Origin: Thermochaetoides thermophila DSM 1495
Lineage: Eukaryota > Ascomycota > Sordariomycetes > Sordariales > Chaetomiaceae
Length of the DNA: 64,000 nucleotides
Assembly: GCF_000221225.1 (NCBI RefSeq)
Contig: NW_006383034.1
Coordinates: forward strand, 868,001-932,000
Reading direction: 5' to 3'
Shown: positions 10,537-21,473 of the stretch, one piece after another
Layout of the letters: every line of letters starts with the position of its first letter
How positions within the stretch are numbered: position 1 is the stretch's first letter
The notes under the pieces: model-generated
Database searches by the model: none
Told to the model about the DNA's origin: nothing
The model's input: the letters and a program-made list of their open reading frames with translations, nothing else
Program-made: the position numbers and the translations under genes

Positions 10537-11428
10537 GTTTGGCTGCACTGGCGTGTCGGCCGCACATGATGATGTACGGAATACGGAATGGGTTTGGATG
10601 ATCGCGCCGTCGCAAACACGTCGCTGGTCGTCTTCGTACTCGAGGCTGCTGGCAAACAAAGCTAGCGATTGGTCCTGGGCCCAAGTTAACGTTGGATGGA
10701 GAAATCATCCGTGCACACGGCCAAAATGCTGTCAGCTGTTGTCAGCTGGATAGGTCGGCGTTCCAGCTCCCAAGCACAGGGCAGCTTGTGTGTGACTGTG
10801 TCAGACAACCCGAGCGGGACTGAATCATCTGACGCTCATCCGAGCCACCCTTTGCTTCCAAAAGGATGCCGGGCCCTTGATCCATCTCGGAGCACACAAA
10901 ATCCCTTCCATTCTCTGTTGGAGAACCCTCGCCTTGCTGCAAAGAAATTGACATAGGTGTTGCAGTATGACCTTCTGTACAGCGCCCTTCTGTATCTGCT
11001 CTTCTGCTCTATCTTAACATCTTTACGGGCCATTGGCCCGCCTTATCATATCCCCCGCCCCGACATCCGATGCCCGAACATGACACGACAGACTGCGCCC
11101 TTGAATTGCTATCGTGGAATATTTTAGCTCTGTTCCACTCCCACTCGTCTCAGTGTCGTCTCTGTTTGAAGCAATGGCATCTCCACAAGTTTTCCGGGAT
11201 GTTCTTTTCCTTCTAATTTATGACTTCCCAGCAATGTTTTTCACCGGCTTCCACCTGGTCAAGTGTCCAGGCTGCCTATAAACCAGAAGCAAAAGCACGC
11301 ATAAAGATAACCAAGGGTGATCGTCTGGCTCTTTTTCTCTTCAGGATCTCACAGACACTACAGTTCCGAGACCTGTCTGAATCAAGACTTGGGTCATCCT
11401 GTCATTTCCTTTCCTCAGTTTTGTCAAA
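10537..11428. other. Divergent promoter region between the U2SURP-like gene and the FAD oxidase
   Basis: About 0.9 kb shared upstream DNA of two divergently transcribed genes. It becomes pyrimidine-rich (TTTTCTCTT, CCTTTCCTC) just before the oxidase ATG at 11429, as fungal 5' leaders often do. No other feature recognised. Confidence 0.55.
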
Positions 11429-12883
11429 ATGCCTTCCTTTTCTAAGCCCTTCACTCCTCCCTCCTCTGTTCTCATCATCGGCTCTGGCGTTTTCGGCCTG
11501 GCCACCGCCCTCTCACTTTGTCGCCGCGATGCCTTCAAAGATTGCTCCATAACTGTCATCGACCGATCAGATCCTTCTCAGCCGGGCGCTTATCCTGCCC
11601 CAGATGCCGCCAGCGTCGACACCAACCGCATCATTAGAGCAGACTATGCCGATCCGGACTATGCTGCCCTGTGTGATGAGGCTCAGGCCGAATGGCGGAA
11701 GCAGGAGAAGCCCACTGACCTTGGTGCCCAAGGGAGGTACAACGAGGTCGGTCTGCTGCTGGTCGCTGACGCTTTATCGTCAACGCCTACAGGCGCGCAG
11801 GAGTGCCAGGACGGTCATAAGCCCAAGCTGACGGGAATGGACTATGTCCGTGAGAGTTGGGCCAATGTCACCCGTCTGGCCTCCAAAGATCCCACCCTTG
11901 CAGCCCGAATCAAGGAACTGCCCAATCCCACTGCCATTCGCGATGCTTTGGGAACGGGCGGCAGCTCGGGAGACTGGGGCTACCTCAACCTGAATAGCGG
12001 TTGGGGCAATGCTGGAGCTTCCATGCAGTGGCACTACGAGAAGGCCCAACAAACTGGGCGTATCAAGTTTGTCGCTGGCACGGTTGTGTCTTTGGAGCAC
12101 AACGACACGACCGTCACCGGCGCCCGCCTTTCCGATGGTACCGTCCTTTCTGCTGACCTTGTGGTTGTCGCGGCTGGTGCCTGGACAGGAGGCCTTGTCG
12201 ACCTTTCAGGCCAAGCCGCCGCCACCGGCCAAGCCGTGGCCTACATCGACCTCACCGAAGAGGAGCAACAAAAGCTCTCAAAGATGCCTGTCATTCTCAA
12301 CCTCACCACCGGCCTTTTCATCTTTCCTCCCGTCAACTGCGTTCTTAAGGTCGCTCGCCATGCCTACGGCTATCTGAACCCGACGATTCCTGTTCATCCA
12401 CCTCTCCCTCTTCGCCCCTCTTCAATTCCTTCATCAGCCCCTGTGTCTCTCCCGTTCACCAGCGCCAACGATCCGAACCTCGAGATTCCTGCTGAGGGCG
12501 CTGCTGACCTTCGCCGTGCCCTGCGCGAGATGATTCCGTGGCCCGACTTACGCGATCGCCCTTTCACGAAGACTCGTATCTGTTGGTATTCAGACACCCC
12601 GACTGGCGACTTCATCGTCGACTATCACCCGTACTGGAAGGGTTTGTTTGTGGCAACAGGCGACAGCGGCCATGCATTCAAATTCCTTCCCGTCATTGGG
12701 GAAAAGGTGGCCGATTGCATCATGGGCCAGTGCCCGCCCCAGTTCAAAGAGAAGTGGGCATGGAAGATCAAGGACGAAAGTCAGATTATGCCCGCTCTGA
12801 GTGTGGTTACGGAGGACGGCAGCAGAGGAGGCGTGGCTGGTCTTATCCTGGTTGAGGAGCTGGCCAAGTCGACTACTGCCTAA
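11429..12883 (+). CDS. FAD-dependent amine oxidase, sarcosine/fructosyl-amino-acid oxidase family
   Basis: A single-exon 484-aa flavoprotein of the DAO/MSOX superfamily. The N-terminal Rossmann motif is GSGVFG (residues 18-23), followed by the strand ending ITVIDR. Substrate-domain features include DTNRIIRADYADPDY, GWGNAGASMQWHYEKA and AGAWTGGLVD. Near the C-terminus, RICWYSDTPTGDFIVDYHP contains Cys385, which aligns with the cysteine carrying covalent FAD in monomeric sarcosine oxidase and fructosyl amine oxidases. GLFVATGDSGHAFKFLPVIG is the conserved FAD-contact block. These enzymes oxidise secondary amines (sarcosine, pipecolate, Amadori-type amino acids) and produce hydrogen peroxide. 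The exact substrate cannot be read from sequence. The protein ends STTA, without the peroxisomal SKL signal common in relatives, so a cytosolic location is possible. Confidence 0.88.
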   Translation: MPSFSKPFTPPSSVLIIGSGVFGLATALSLCRRDAFKDCSITVIDRSDPSQPGAYPAPDAASVDTNRIIRADYADPDYAALCDEAQAEWRKQEKPTDLGAQGRYNEVGLLLVADALSSTPTGAQECQDGHKPKLTGMDYVRESWANVTRLASKDPTLAARIKELPNPTAIRDALGTGGSSGDWGYLNLNSGWGNAGASMQWHYEKAQQTGRIKFVAGTVVSLEHNDTTVTGARLSDGTVLSADLVVVAAGAWTGGLVDLSGQAAATGQAVAYIDLTEEEQQKLSKMPVILNLTTGLFIFPPVNCVLKVARHAYGYLNPTIPVHPPLPLRPSSIPSSAPVSLPFTSANDPNLEIPAEGAADLRRALREMIPWPDLRDRPFTKTRICWYSDTPTGDFIVDYHPYWKGLFVATGDSGHAFKFLPVIGEKVADCIMGQCPPQFKEKWAWKIKDESQIMPALSVVTEDGSRGGVAGLILVEELAKSTTA

Positions 12884-14399
12884 CGATCCGGACAACATTA
12901 CGGGGGCCTTCTGGGGCAAGAGATGTGAAAGACCGTGTTACGAAAGACTCTGGGGGATGGGAGACGAAATGCCTGGCCAGGTAAGCACACCTCGATATCA
13001 CATGGATTCATGTCACGACGCAACGCTAAGACGGACAAGGCAGTTCAACAAATAGATGATGCTATTATGCAGGCGGCAGCAGCTAAAACCATGACTTCCT
13101 TGCTGAAGCACACGCCCGAGTCCCTTTCCTTGTTTTTTCTCCCGTTCCCTTTCCGAAACTCAACGCAGCGGGTTTCATTGCAATCGTCACCAACCAACCA
13201 GCCCAATCCATGCACCAGTCTGTAAAACTATCAATCCAGACTGGGTCGCCCAGCCTCAATGTAGCTGGTTGAAGCTCACAGAACTGGGGAGGGTAAGCAT
13301 TGATTGCTGCAGGGAAAGCAAGCTAACAGGATGAAGAGCAGCAACCGCGAAAATCAGGAAAAAAAATAGTAGGAAGGAAGCTCGAAGGCGGTAGGTAGGC
13401 TGCAATTTACGCCACCCATCATTGTCATCATCAACCTAACTGGCTAAGCGGTAGTGGCGGTGCAAAGGCACTTTCTTCCCTGTGCCTGTGGTCTGTTGCT
13501 ACCCGCGCACCCCGTGGCAATGGTGCAAGTGTTCAGTAAATGATCCCACAATAATCCCACCGAGGTTATCCCTCGTTCTCTCTCGCTCTTTATCTCCACT
13601 GTGAGGATGTGCCATGTGTCGATGGTGATGGTGGGGGTTTGGAAATGCCTCGCGAAATCGATATGGCGATGCAGATGGTTCAAACCCTGAACCAAGACCT
13701 GACGACTTCAGCGCTCACAGTGTGTACTTCCTCATAAACAAAGCATTCCACGAGCTGTGAACTGTGACAGCCTAACTGTTTCGCGGTCTTCCGCTCTCCT
13801 AAACCAAGCCAGTCAAGCCCGCTCTGACAAGACGTGTGTCTTTGCCCGCCAGAGTCCAAGGCGACCGACCGAAAGATTATTAGGGTGGGCGAGCAGAGAG
13901 CTGCAAATCCTGCGCTGTGTCGGCTTTCAGCACAGCAAGCAGTTCGCTTCTGCATTCCGCCCTTGGGCTGAAGAAAATGACTAAACGCCCCATGCGCAAT
14001 CTCCCTCTATGGTGATATACCGCAGCGCAGCGACGTAATAAAGGCCTCAATCCCAAATTCCGGTCTTTCTTTCCCTTTGGTGAACGAAGCATAAAGACCC
14101 TGCTGTAATGTCGTTCCCTTCCTTTCCGAACCGTAACGCCGATGCAATGCTGTGAGAAAAAACACAACTAAGAAAAATGATACAAGTGACCGATGGCGCT
14201 GGCGACAAGTGTTATGGAATAACGGTCATGGTGATGTCGCGCTAGCACCGAATCGGCCGTGCTTTTTAGACTGGGTATGTGGGTAGTGGTCGTAATTATC
14301 GTGCCCGGAAGTAATTGTACAATGTTGCCAACAAGTACTGAGTAATTTACGAGAGGTCGAGGGTGGGGAAGACGCCCAGTGACAGCAAGCATGGCAAGT
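12884..14399. other. Convergent 3' intergenic region
   Basis: About 1.5 kb between the ends of the oxidase (+) and TBP (-) genes. It presumably holds both 3' UTRs. No gene-like frame with recognisable content was seen. Confidence 0.55.
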
Positions 14400-15390
14400 T
14401 TAAACCTTGCGGAAATCTGGACGGAGTGTTAACTCCATAGTCGACTGAAACTGAAACCAAAAGAGGTAGAGACTGACCTTGCAGCACAGGATAGATCATC
14501 TCGAAGGCTTGATAGATCTCTTCGCGCACTTTGGCGCCAGTAAGAACTATCTTGCCGCTTACGAAGATGAGGAGTACGATCTTGGGCTTGATCATGCGGT
14601 AAATCAAGCCAGGGAACAGCTCGGGCTCATACGAGCTGAAGTTATGGTGCTTTGATGCCAATCCCTCCAGACGGATGGGGAATTTGATGTCGCAAGAACC
14701 GACAATGTTCTGGATCTTGAAGTCGGTGAACTTAGCGTTGAAGCCCAGCTTCTGGATGATGCGTGCGTATTTGCGCGACGCAAGCTTCGAATCGTCCTCG
14801 GACTTGGCACCAGTCACGACCATCTTGCCGCTGGCGAAGATCAAGGCAGTAGTCTTTGGCTCGCGGATACGCATGATCACCGCTGCGAAGCGCTTGGGGT
14901 TATACTGTTTCTTGTCAGGTCCGCCCGGCAAACAAGCGGTTGAAGACGCAGAAAAACTGGGGAAGACCGACCCACTCGGGACAGCCGCCACCAAGTTTCT
15001 GGTTCAACACGTACCTCCGCGTTGCGAGCATGAAGCGCAATCGTTTTGAGGTCCAGACGGCAATCCAGATTGACCGTTGCGACGATGTTCCTGAACAGGT
15101 CAGCCCACAGCCTCATAAATGAAGGCTCAAGGAGAGTCCTACTGGAGCGTGGGAGTAATGCCACTCGGCCCCGCAGGGCCTGCTCCCGGAGTCGCAGCGG
15201 GGGTTGCGGGAGTCACCCCAGCACCACTAGTGGCTTGCACACCCTGCTGCTGACCACCGTTGCTCGCTCCATTGGTTGGCGCTGTCGAGTTCGCGATCTC
15301 GCTCGCACCGCCGGGGAAGGAGAGTGAGCCAGGCGCAGTAAATGCCTTGGCCTGCGCGGCATTTGCGGGATGGGTTTGGATGGCTTCCAT
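14400..15390 (-). CDS. SPT15: TATA-binding protein (TBP)
   Basis: Four coding exons: 15143-15390, 15015-15090, 14478-14904 and 14400-14416. Introns of 52, 110 and 61 bp separate them. The lengths sum to 768 nt, giving 255 aa. The N-terminus is a variable Ala/Gly/Pro-rich linker. The C-terminal core is the two-fold pseudo-symmetric saddle: repeat 1 begins LQNIVATVNLDCRLDL and includes YNPKRFAAVIMRIREP and ALIFASGKMVVTGAKSE; repeat 2 includes FKIQNIVGSCDIKFPIRLEG, PGLIYRMIKPKIVLLIF and FVSGKIVLTGAK. The last exon is only 17 nt and supplies the conserved end DFRKV. TBP is the core of TFIID, SL1/CF and TFIIIB and is needed by all three nuclear RNA polymerases. A TATA-like element lies upstream. 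Confidence 0.95.
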
Positions 15391-15614
15391 CGTTGCTAGA
15401 TGTAGACCAACTGACGCGATAGTTCAAAAAACTAGCTGGTTCTTGCGCAGAACAGACCTGAATATCAGGAATTAGTAAACCCGTTTTTCTGAGCAAGCTG
15501 CGCGATGTCGCAAAAGATAAACAGCAAACGCGGAGAGCTGGCGACAACTCGCGGAGTTGCTGTTTCGCAGGGCTGTTTGGTGGAAAGAGGCAAAAAATGC
15601 AAGGCAACGCGGGG

Positions 15615-15622
15615 TATTTATA
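15615..15622 (-). promoter_or_regulatory. TATA box upstream of the TBP gene
   Basis: On the minus strand the sequence reads CTATAAATACC, a consensus TATAAATA, about 225 bp upstream of the TBP ATG. This leaves room for a 5' UTR. A CTAAT...TTCAG string at about 15462-15480 could be the 3' end of a leader intron, but I see no matching strong donor. Confidence 0.5.
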
Positions 15623-18600
15623 GGCGTGGCAAGGTGGTCTGTGCTCCAATGCGATGTGAATCGCTAACACAACCAAGTGTGCGAAGCACAGCAGTGAATG
15701 CACTGGCCTGACGGTGGGGCAAAAAACGCAGAGAAGGCCATTGGGATGGGATAAAGCCAAACGGACATCGCAATGGGATGGGTTAGGGGAAGATGTGGCA
15801 TACCAGAACTGGGAGATGAACAAGTTAATGTGTCCCCCTCGGTGGCTGTTCACCTGCAAACACCCTTCAAGAGCCGGCCGTGATCTTTCGATCGGCGACT
15901 CAAATGCAAGAGTCCTCCCCTGAAGACCTCGTGTGTGTATGTGTGTCTGTCGACAAGACAGGCACGCAGCGCTTCAAGGCAGAGAGCTCGTGGCCAAGAA
16001 TGATCTCGGTTAAAACAGGAAGACGCCAAACCGAGACAGGCTGTGGCACAGGGAGCGGGATGGCGATTGCCCAGTCAATAACTCACGGCAAGATGATTCT
16101 GATCCGGGAGAACTAGCAATGGTAATGTGACTTGGTGCAAACGGATCTTCTATTGCCCTCGACGATTAATGGTCGACCGAGACAGACGTCGGGTTCCTTA
16201 ATAGAGGTCAAGAGGGCGCCACGAAGGACGATGTTCTGAAGACGGGAAGCCCTTGTCCTGAAATGAGGGAACGATCGCCTGTCTGTGTCGACAGATTAAT
16301 CCTCGAACTCTAAATGAGGGATGCGCCCACACAACGCAGGTTTGTATTTCCGGGGAGGAGAAATGTAAGAAAACGTTGTTTAACGCTTCAATGCACGACC
16401 AGCAACCGCACGAGGCTGAAGTCGTGGTTGTGGTTGATGGTGGAGATCGGAAGAGGAGAGAGATGAGGGGGGTGTGGGGAATTTTGGCCGAAGGCAGAAC
16501 AGGGTGCAACGGCCGGTCGGGACTTCCGCGCGCGGGATCTTAAAACAAACCGGCAGGAGGGAGGCCCGACCTTTTATAGTTTTCCAAGAAACCCGTGTTT
16601 CAGCCTGAGGCAGCAACGCTAATCCGGTGGCGGTGGGCCGCACATCCTTTGATGTTTTGCAATTGCGCGCTAAGGGACGCCATCAGCCAATCAAACCGCG
16701 CGTGGGAGAATTCTATCACTTTCTTGGCCAATCTAAACCTCCTATCTGTGCCCGCCCCCTTAGGACAAGTACCGGTACCTTGGAGAAGCAAACCTGTCTT
16801 CATCTCGACGCTCGCATCAAACACCTCGCGGCAGCTCTCCAACACAGACCTCCTGCACACCACTAACCACACTCCTGAAACATTACACCCGTCCCATCTG
16901 TCAACAGCGCTTCGTCTTCTGCAAATCTACTGCTGTGTTCTCATCTGAAGCTGATTCTGTGAGAACAGCAGCCTGGGTGTTTTCTAGTAATTTTGCAGGA
17001 TTACTCGCTCGCTTTCCCAGCGCTACAGTCTGTCGATGACACAAGCGCCAGCTCTTGTCAGCCGCTCCATTTCTGCAACATGATCGTCTCTCAGAATCAA
17101 GATATAACCTGCTCAAACGCGATATGTCTAACAACAAAAGCCAGCAACATGCGTGTCAAATCTGCACACAGCAATCAACACCCCATCCAATCTTCCAGAT
17201 TGCTAATACCATGCTCTACTTACCAGGCTGCTGGACAACTGCACACGGTTTTCTGACAACATATGAAGGGCAATTCTAGCAACAGTCATGGATGCACGAT
17301 ACCAATACCTGCTGATTGCGCTCCAGCAGAACCAGCTCACCAAGATGCGGTTCTACCTGGACTAGAATAACACGTCACCAAGCTTCTGCTGCCACCTGTG
17401 TCGAACTGATGGTTCTCTGATATCAACACCAACACGGATATCCGGAAGAAGGCCATGGCAAGCATCCCTAGGATCCCATGGCTTTGCTGTTGGGTGGCCC
17501 CCTTGTCATGGATACTGACAACCGTCTAAAAGCTGTGCAACAATCATCCAGAAGGTGGTGGGGCCATTAGTTTGCTCGTTGACAAGACTCGACCGCATTC
17601 AAAGATCAATGCAACCTCGCATTGGTAATGAGCTGCGATCCTTCTCGTGTGCGCAACCTAGTTCCCCTGCGCCGTTTTCGAACTAGAACCTGGGCACTCT
17701 TTGGACAAAAAAGACGAAAAAGAGACATGAAAAAGCTGTGCATTGTCTTGATCAACGCACAGCCAGGCCTCCAGGATCAGGATGTCCAGCTCTTTAACTG
17801 GGTGCATCAACATACATCGCTGCACCTGGTTTGGTAGGCATGGGAGAGGGGTTCAGCCAGGTCTGCCCAAAGTATTGGTACATGTTCGGGGACGGGATGG
17901 GCTGTGGCCCCATACAGCATTGTGGCTCGCGTGGCGTCTGTGTTTCGCCAAACCTGCGCTCCCTTCTCCCACCCTCAGCCCTGTGATCTGTGAGTCATAA
18001 CGTTATCTCTCCCTCCCAAATTTGGTCTGCCTGCAAAAAGGGGGTATGCCCTAGCGCCAGCAACAACACCATTCAAAATGTCGTCAAGCTGGGGAGGAGC
18101 AGCGCGGCCACTTCCTCGAGCCATTTTGCCATCTCCATCAGCTGGAGAGCCAGCACGATGAAAGGGAATGGTGAGTGGACGAAGAAAATTTTGGCTTGCC
18201 ACCGCTTCCGGTGTCCAATGCAGCGGGTTGGCTGGTTGCCTGGGGTCGGTGCCCGTGGGTCGCTGAGCGCGTCCCTGAGCTTCTGCCCACCCAGTCGTGC
18301 AAAAATTTTGTGTCGCGGTAACCATCCATCTCCATCCGCCCCTTCCCAAATCAATAAGCTTCCAGTAGTTGCATTTTTAGCCATTTGGCGGTTATTGAAT
18401 ATCCACCATGTTGGGGGACTCAGGAAACCTAGAGGTGAATAGGACCGTATGGCGGATCCTAGTGAAGGCGCATGCAAATAAGCATACCCCATGCTCCTAA
18501 CTAACAATGCAGTAAGCAGGCCAAGAACATCAGAGAAGGGGACAGAAAGGGGAAGAAAGGCATGGTGCAAAAGGACAACAACATAGCCTGAAGGGTCCTT

Positions 18601-19367
18601 TGCACTTTATCCTTATCGCTCCTCTGATATGGCATGATTACATACATATCCCATGACCATATCTGACTTTTTACTGAGCACAACGCATGATCTACGAGCA
18701 CGCGTCAGCTCAGGAACTGGCGAGCCGTTCTCGCGTTTTGCTTACCTAATACGCGTCAGGAGCGCGTCTGCTGACATGTCTTCACCAGATATCGCTTCGT
18801 CATAACTAATGGCCATGTTTGATGTTAGTACAAGCACCTACCGAGGATTGATGAGGAAACTTGTCAGACTTATTACCATACAAAAGAGGCATCTATGGAA
18901 CTATGACCAGGTCAAGAGTGAGAACGAAAAACAGGAGCATGCTTCATCACAACACAGCTGAGAACTTGATAACGAGATCAGTGAGTGCAACTGGAGACTC
19001 TACCACATAAACAGTGGTTGATTAGTATGGAACCTAGTATGTCGATTTATTCCTTTGATCACTCCATTGCACAATGCTTATACAGCCCCCTAGTATACTG
19101 GAGATAAGGTCGAAGAACCCCAGAGGGACAATTTCAAATCCTGTTGAGCACAAGCCCCAAGGATCAAGCCTAGCAAAACATCAAACCCAACATCTGACTG
19201 CCAACTGCAACCAATAAGACATGTCTGCCAGCGGTTGACATTCAAGTCCAGTCTAAAAGTTTTGCAATGGTAAGCCTGGGATGTGTACCAGAAGAAGTAG
19301 TGTTGTACAACACCGCCGTTAGCTGCATTTTAACAGGAAAGAAATGACTAAACGACCCTTGAAACCA

Positions 19368-19386
19368 AATATATATATATACATAT
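19368..19386. repeat. AT dinucleotide microsatellite
   Basis: A short run of alternating A and T (atatatatatatacatat), just beyond the 3' end of the ETF-QO gene. Probably untranslated or intergenic. Confidence 0.7.
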
Positions 19387-19478
19387 GCGCTTTTTACCGC
19401 TGCCTCTTACATGATAAATACATTCTAATTTGCTTGCTCGTCACTCTAAGATGCACTTAAACCACTGTTTCTCAAAAC

Positions 19479-21473
19479 TTAAGTCATGTAGTACTTGGGA
19501 CCCTCGCCACCTTGAGGCACCTGCCAGTTAATGTCCTGGTTAGGAGCTTTAATGTCACAGGTCTTGCAGTGGATACAGCTGTTAGAAACGGTTAGCATAT
19601 CTGAGCTTTGATCGCCAATATCGGGAAACACAGTGACATACTTTTGGGAATTGATCTGGAACCTAACACCCTCCTTCTTACTTGGATCCTCAATATATTC
19701 ATACACACCCGCAGGGCAGAACCTGTTCTCGACCCCCTTGAACTTAGGGTAGGTCTCTTCAGTGTGCTTGTCCCAGTCCTTGACCTGAAGGTGGACAGGC
19801 TGGTCCTCCTCGTGGTTGGTGCCAGTACGCGACACGCTGGTCAACAGGTCGAAAGTAATCTTGCCATCCGGCTTGGGATACTCAATCTTCTTGCACTGGT
19901 CGGCAGGCTTGGTGGCGGCGTGATCGGGCACCTTGTGACGCAGAGTCCATGGCACGCGGCCCTTGAAAATGTAAGCCTCCAGGCCGGAGTAGAGAATACC
20001 ACCGTAAACTCCAAGCGGAGTGTGGAAGGACGGGCGCATATTGCGCACTTCCTTGAGCTCCTTCCAGACGGATGACTTGCGCAAGGCTTCCTCATACTCA
20101 TAGAGGATGACGGAACCTCCATCGCCATTATTCCTGAGAGCATTCCACGCTGCCTCGGCAGCCAAAATGCCGGTCTTCATCGCGTTGTGAGTGCCCTTGA
20201 CTTTGGGCACGTTGACGAAGCCAGCCGAGTCGCCAATTAGGGCACCGCCAGGGAAAATAACCTTGGGGATGGACTGGAAGCCGCCCTCGATCAGGGCACG
20301 AGCACCGTACGAGATGCACTTGCCGCCTTCAAGCACGCTGCGGTAAAGCGGGTGCTGTTTGAGCTTCTGGAACTCCCAATAGGGAGACAGCCAAGGGTTG
20401 GAATAGTCGAGAGCAACGACCTGGCCGATACTGACAAGGTTATCACCGAAGTGGTACATCCAGGCACCTCCGTACGTGTCATAGGGAAGCGGGTAGCCCA
20501 TCGAGTGGGTGATCTCGCCCTTACGGAAGTTCTCAGGCTTAACCTCCCAGACTTCCTTGATACCCAAACCGTACGTCTGATGCTGGCTGTCACGACGCAA
20601 GTCGAACTTCTTGATGACCTGCTTGCTCAGACTGCCGTGGCAGCCCTCGCCGAAAAGGGTGACGCGGGCGTGGAATTCCATGCCACGCTCAAACGTGTCT
20701 TTTGGCTTGCCATCCCGTCCAATGCCCACGTCATTTGTTGCAACGCCCTTCACACTTCCGTCGGCCCTGTAGAGCACTTCACTAGCAGCAAACCCCGGAT
20801 ACACCTCAACGCCAAGCTCCTCCGCACGTTCGCCTAGCCACTTCGTGAACTCGTTCAGACTGACAATGTAGTTCCCATGGTTGTTCATCTGCGGGGGAGC
20901 AGGGAGAGGGATGGCCGAGTTCTTAGTCAAAAAGCGCATACGGTCCTTGCCAGCGGGGGTCGCTCCTGTGAAATGGTTCGGGTTCGACTCATCGAGCCAG
21001 TCAGGGATCAGCTCATTGATAGCTGTCGGCTGAATGACGGCACCCGACAGAATGTGTGCGCCGATCTCGCTGGCCTTTTCGAGCAGAAGCACCCGGAAGT
21101 CCTCGTTGCCGGCCTCGTTGGCCAACTGCTTCAACCTGATGGCCGCAGAAAGACCGGCAGGACCGCCGCCAACAATACATACATCAACCTCATCGCTCTC
21201 GCGTTCGATCGACGCCGGGTCAAACGAAGCGTTGACATCGGCGTAGCGACGGGCTGGGGTCGTAGACACTTTCCTGTGAATCACGAAGACTGGGGAGCTA
21301 GAGCTTCCGGAAGCAGCACGAAATTCTGGCCGGCGGCGAAACCGGGCCGGAGTAGCCGACGACAGACACCTGGAGCTGGAACTTGGTTGGAACCGCGCTG
21401 TCCTGGCGGAGAACTGAGTTGTGGTGGTGACCCTCCGGCAAAGGCCGGTCGACAGGCGCGTAGATGCCGACAT
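19479..21473 (-). CDS. CIR2: Electron transfer flavoprotein-ubiquinone oxidoreductase
   Basis: ETF-QO passes electrons from matrix acyl-CoA and amine dehydrogenases, through ETF, to ubiquinone at the inner mitochondrial membrane. The Arg/Ser-rich first 75 residues look like a mitochondrial presequence. The FAD motif VGGGPAGLSAA starts at about residue 101. GYPLPYDTYGGAWMYHF and PSFHTPLGVYGGILYSGLEA are family blocks. The 4Fe-4S ligands are Cys586 (NRFCPAGVYEY) and CIHCKTC near the end. Although one frame runs through all 664 codons, positions 19579-19641 form a 63-nt intron (GTATGT donor, GCTAAC branch, AACAG acceptor) with no stop codon and a length divisible by three. Removing it restores INSQNCIHCKTC, the form seen in ETF-QO from other organisms. 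Exons are 19642-21473 and 19479-19578; the mature frame is 643 aa. Confidence 0.93.
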   Translation of the reverse strand: MSASTRLSTGLCRRVTTTTQFSARTARFQPSSSSRCLSSATPARFRRRPEFRAASGSSSSPVFVIHRKVSTTPARRYADVNASFDPASIERESDEVDVCIVGGGPAGLSAAIRLKQLANEAGNEDFRVLLLEKASEIGAHILSGAVIQPTAINELIPDWLDESNPNHFTGATPAGKDRMRFLTKNSAIPLPAPPQMNNHGNYIVSLNEFTKWLGERAEELGVEVYPGFAASEVLYRADGSVKGVATNDVGIGRDGKPKDTFERGMEFHARVTLFGEGCHGSLSKQVIKKFDLRRDSQHQTYGLGIKEVWEVKPENFRKGEITHSMGYPLPYDTYGGAWMYHFGDNLVSIGQVVALDYSNPWLSPYWEFQKLKQHPLYRSVLEGGKCISYGARALIEGGFQSIPKVIFPGGALIGDSAGFVNVPKVKGTHNAMKTGILAAEAAWNALRNNGDGGSVILYEYEEALRKSSVWKELKEVRNMRPSFHTPLGVYGGILYSGLEAYIFKGRVPWTLRHKVPDHAATKPADQCKKIEYPKPDGKITFDLLTSVSRTGTNHEEDQPVHLQVKDWDKHTEETYPKFKGVENRFCPAGVYEYIEDPSKKEGVRFQINSQKYVTVFPDIGDQSSDMLTVSNSCIHCKTCDIKAPNQDINWQVPQGGEGPKYYMT

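Larger units (their letters stand above)
15391..19478. other. Large intergenic region, 4.1 kb
   Basis: TBP promoter and leader at the left, ETF-QO 3' flank at the right. An (AT)n tract lies near 19368-19386. I found no tRNA, rRNA or convincing protein gene. ORFs are short and shadow one another. Base composition is not visibly AT-skewed, so this does not look like a decayed repeat. Confidence 0.5.
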
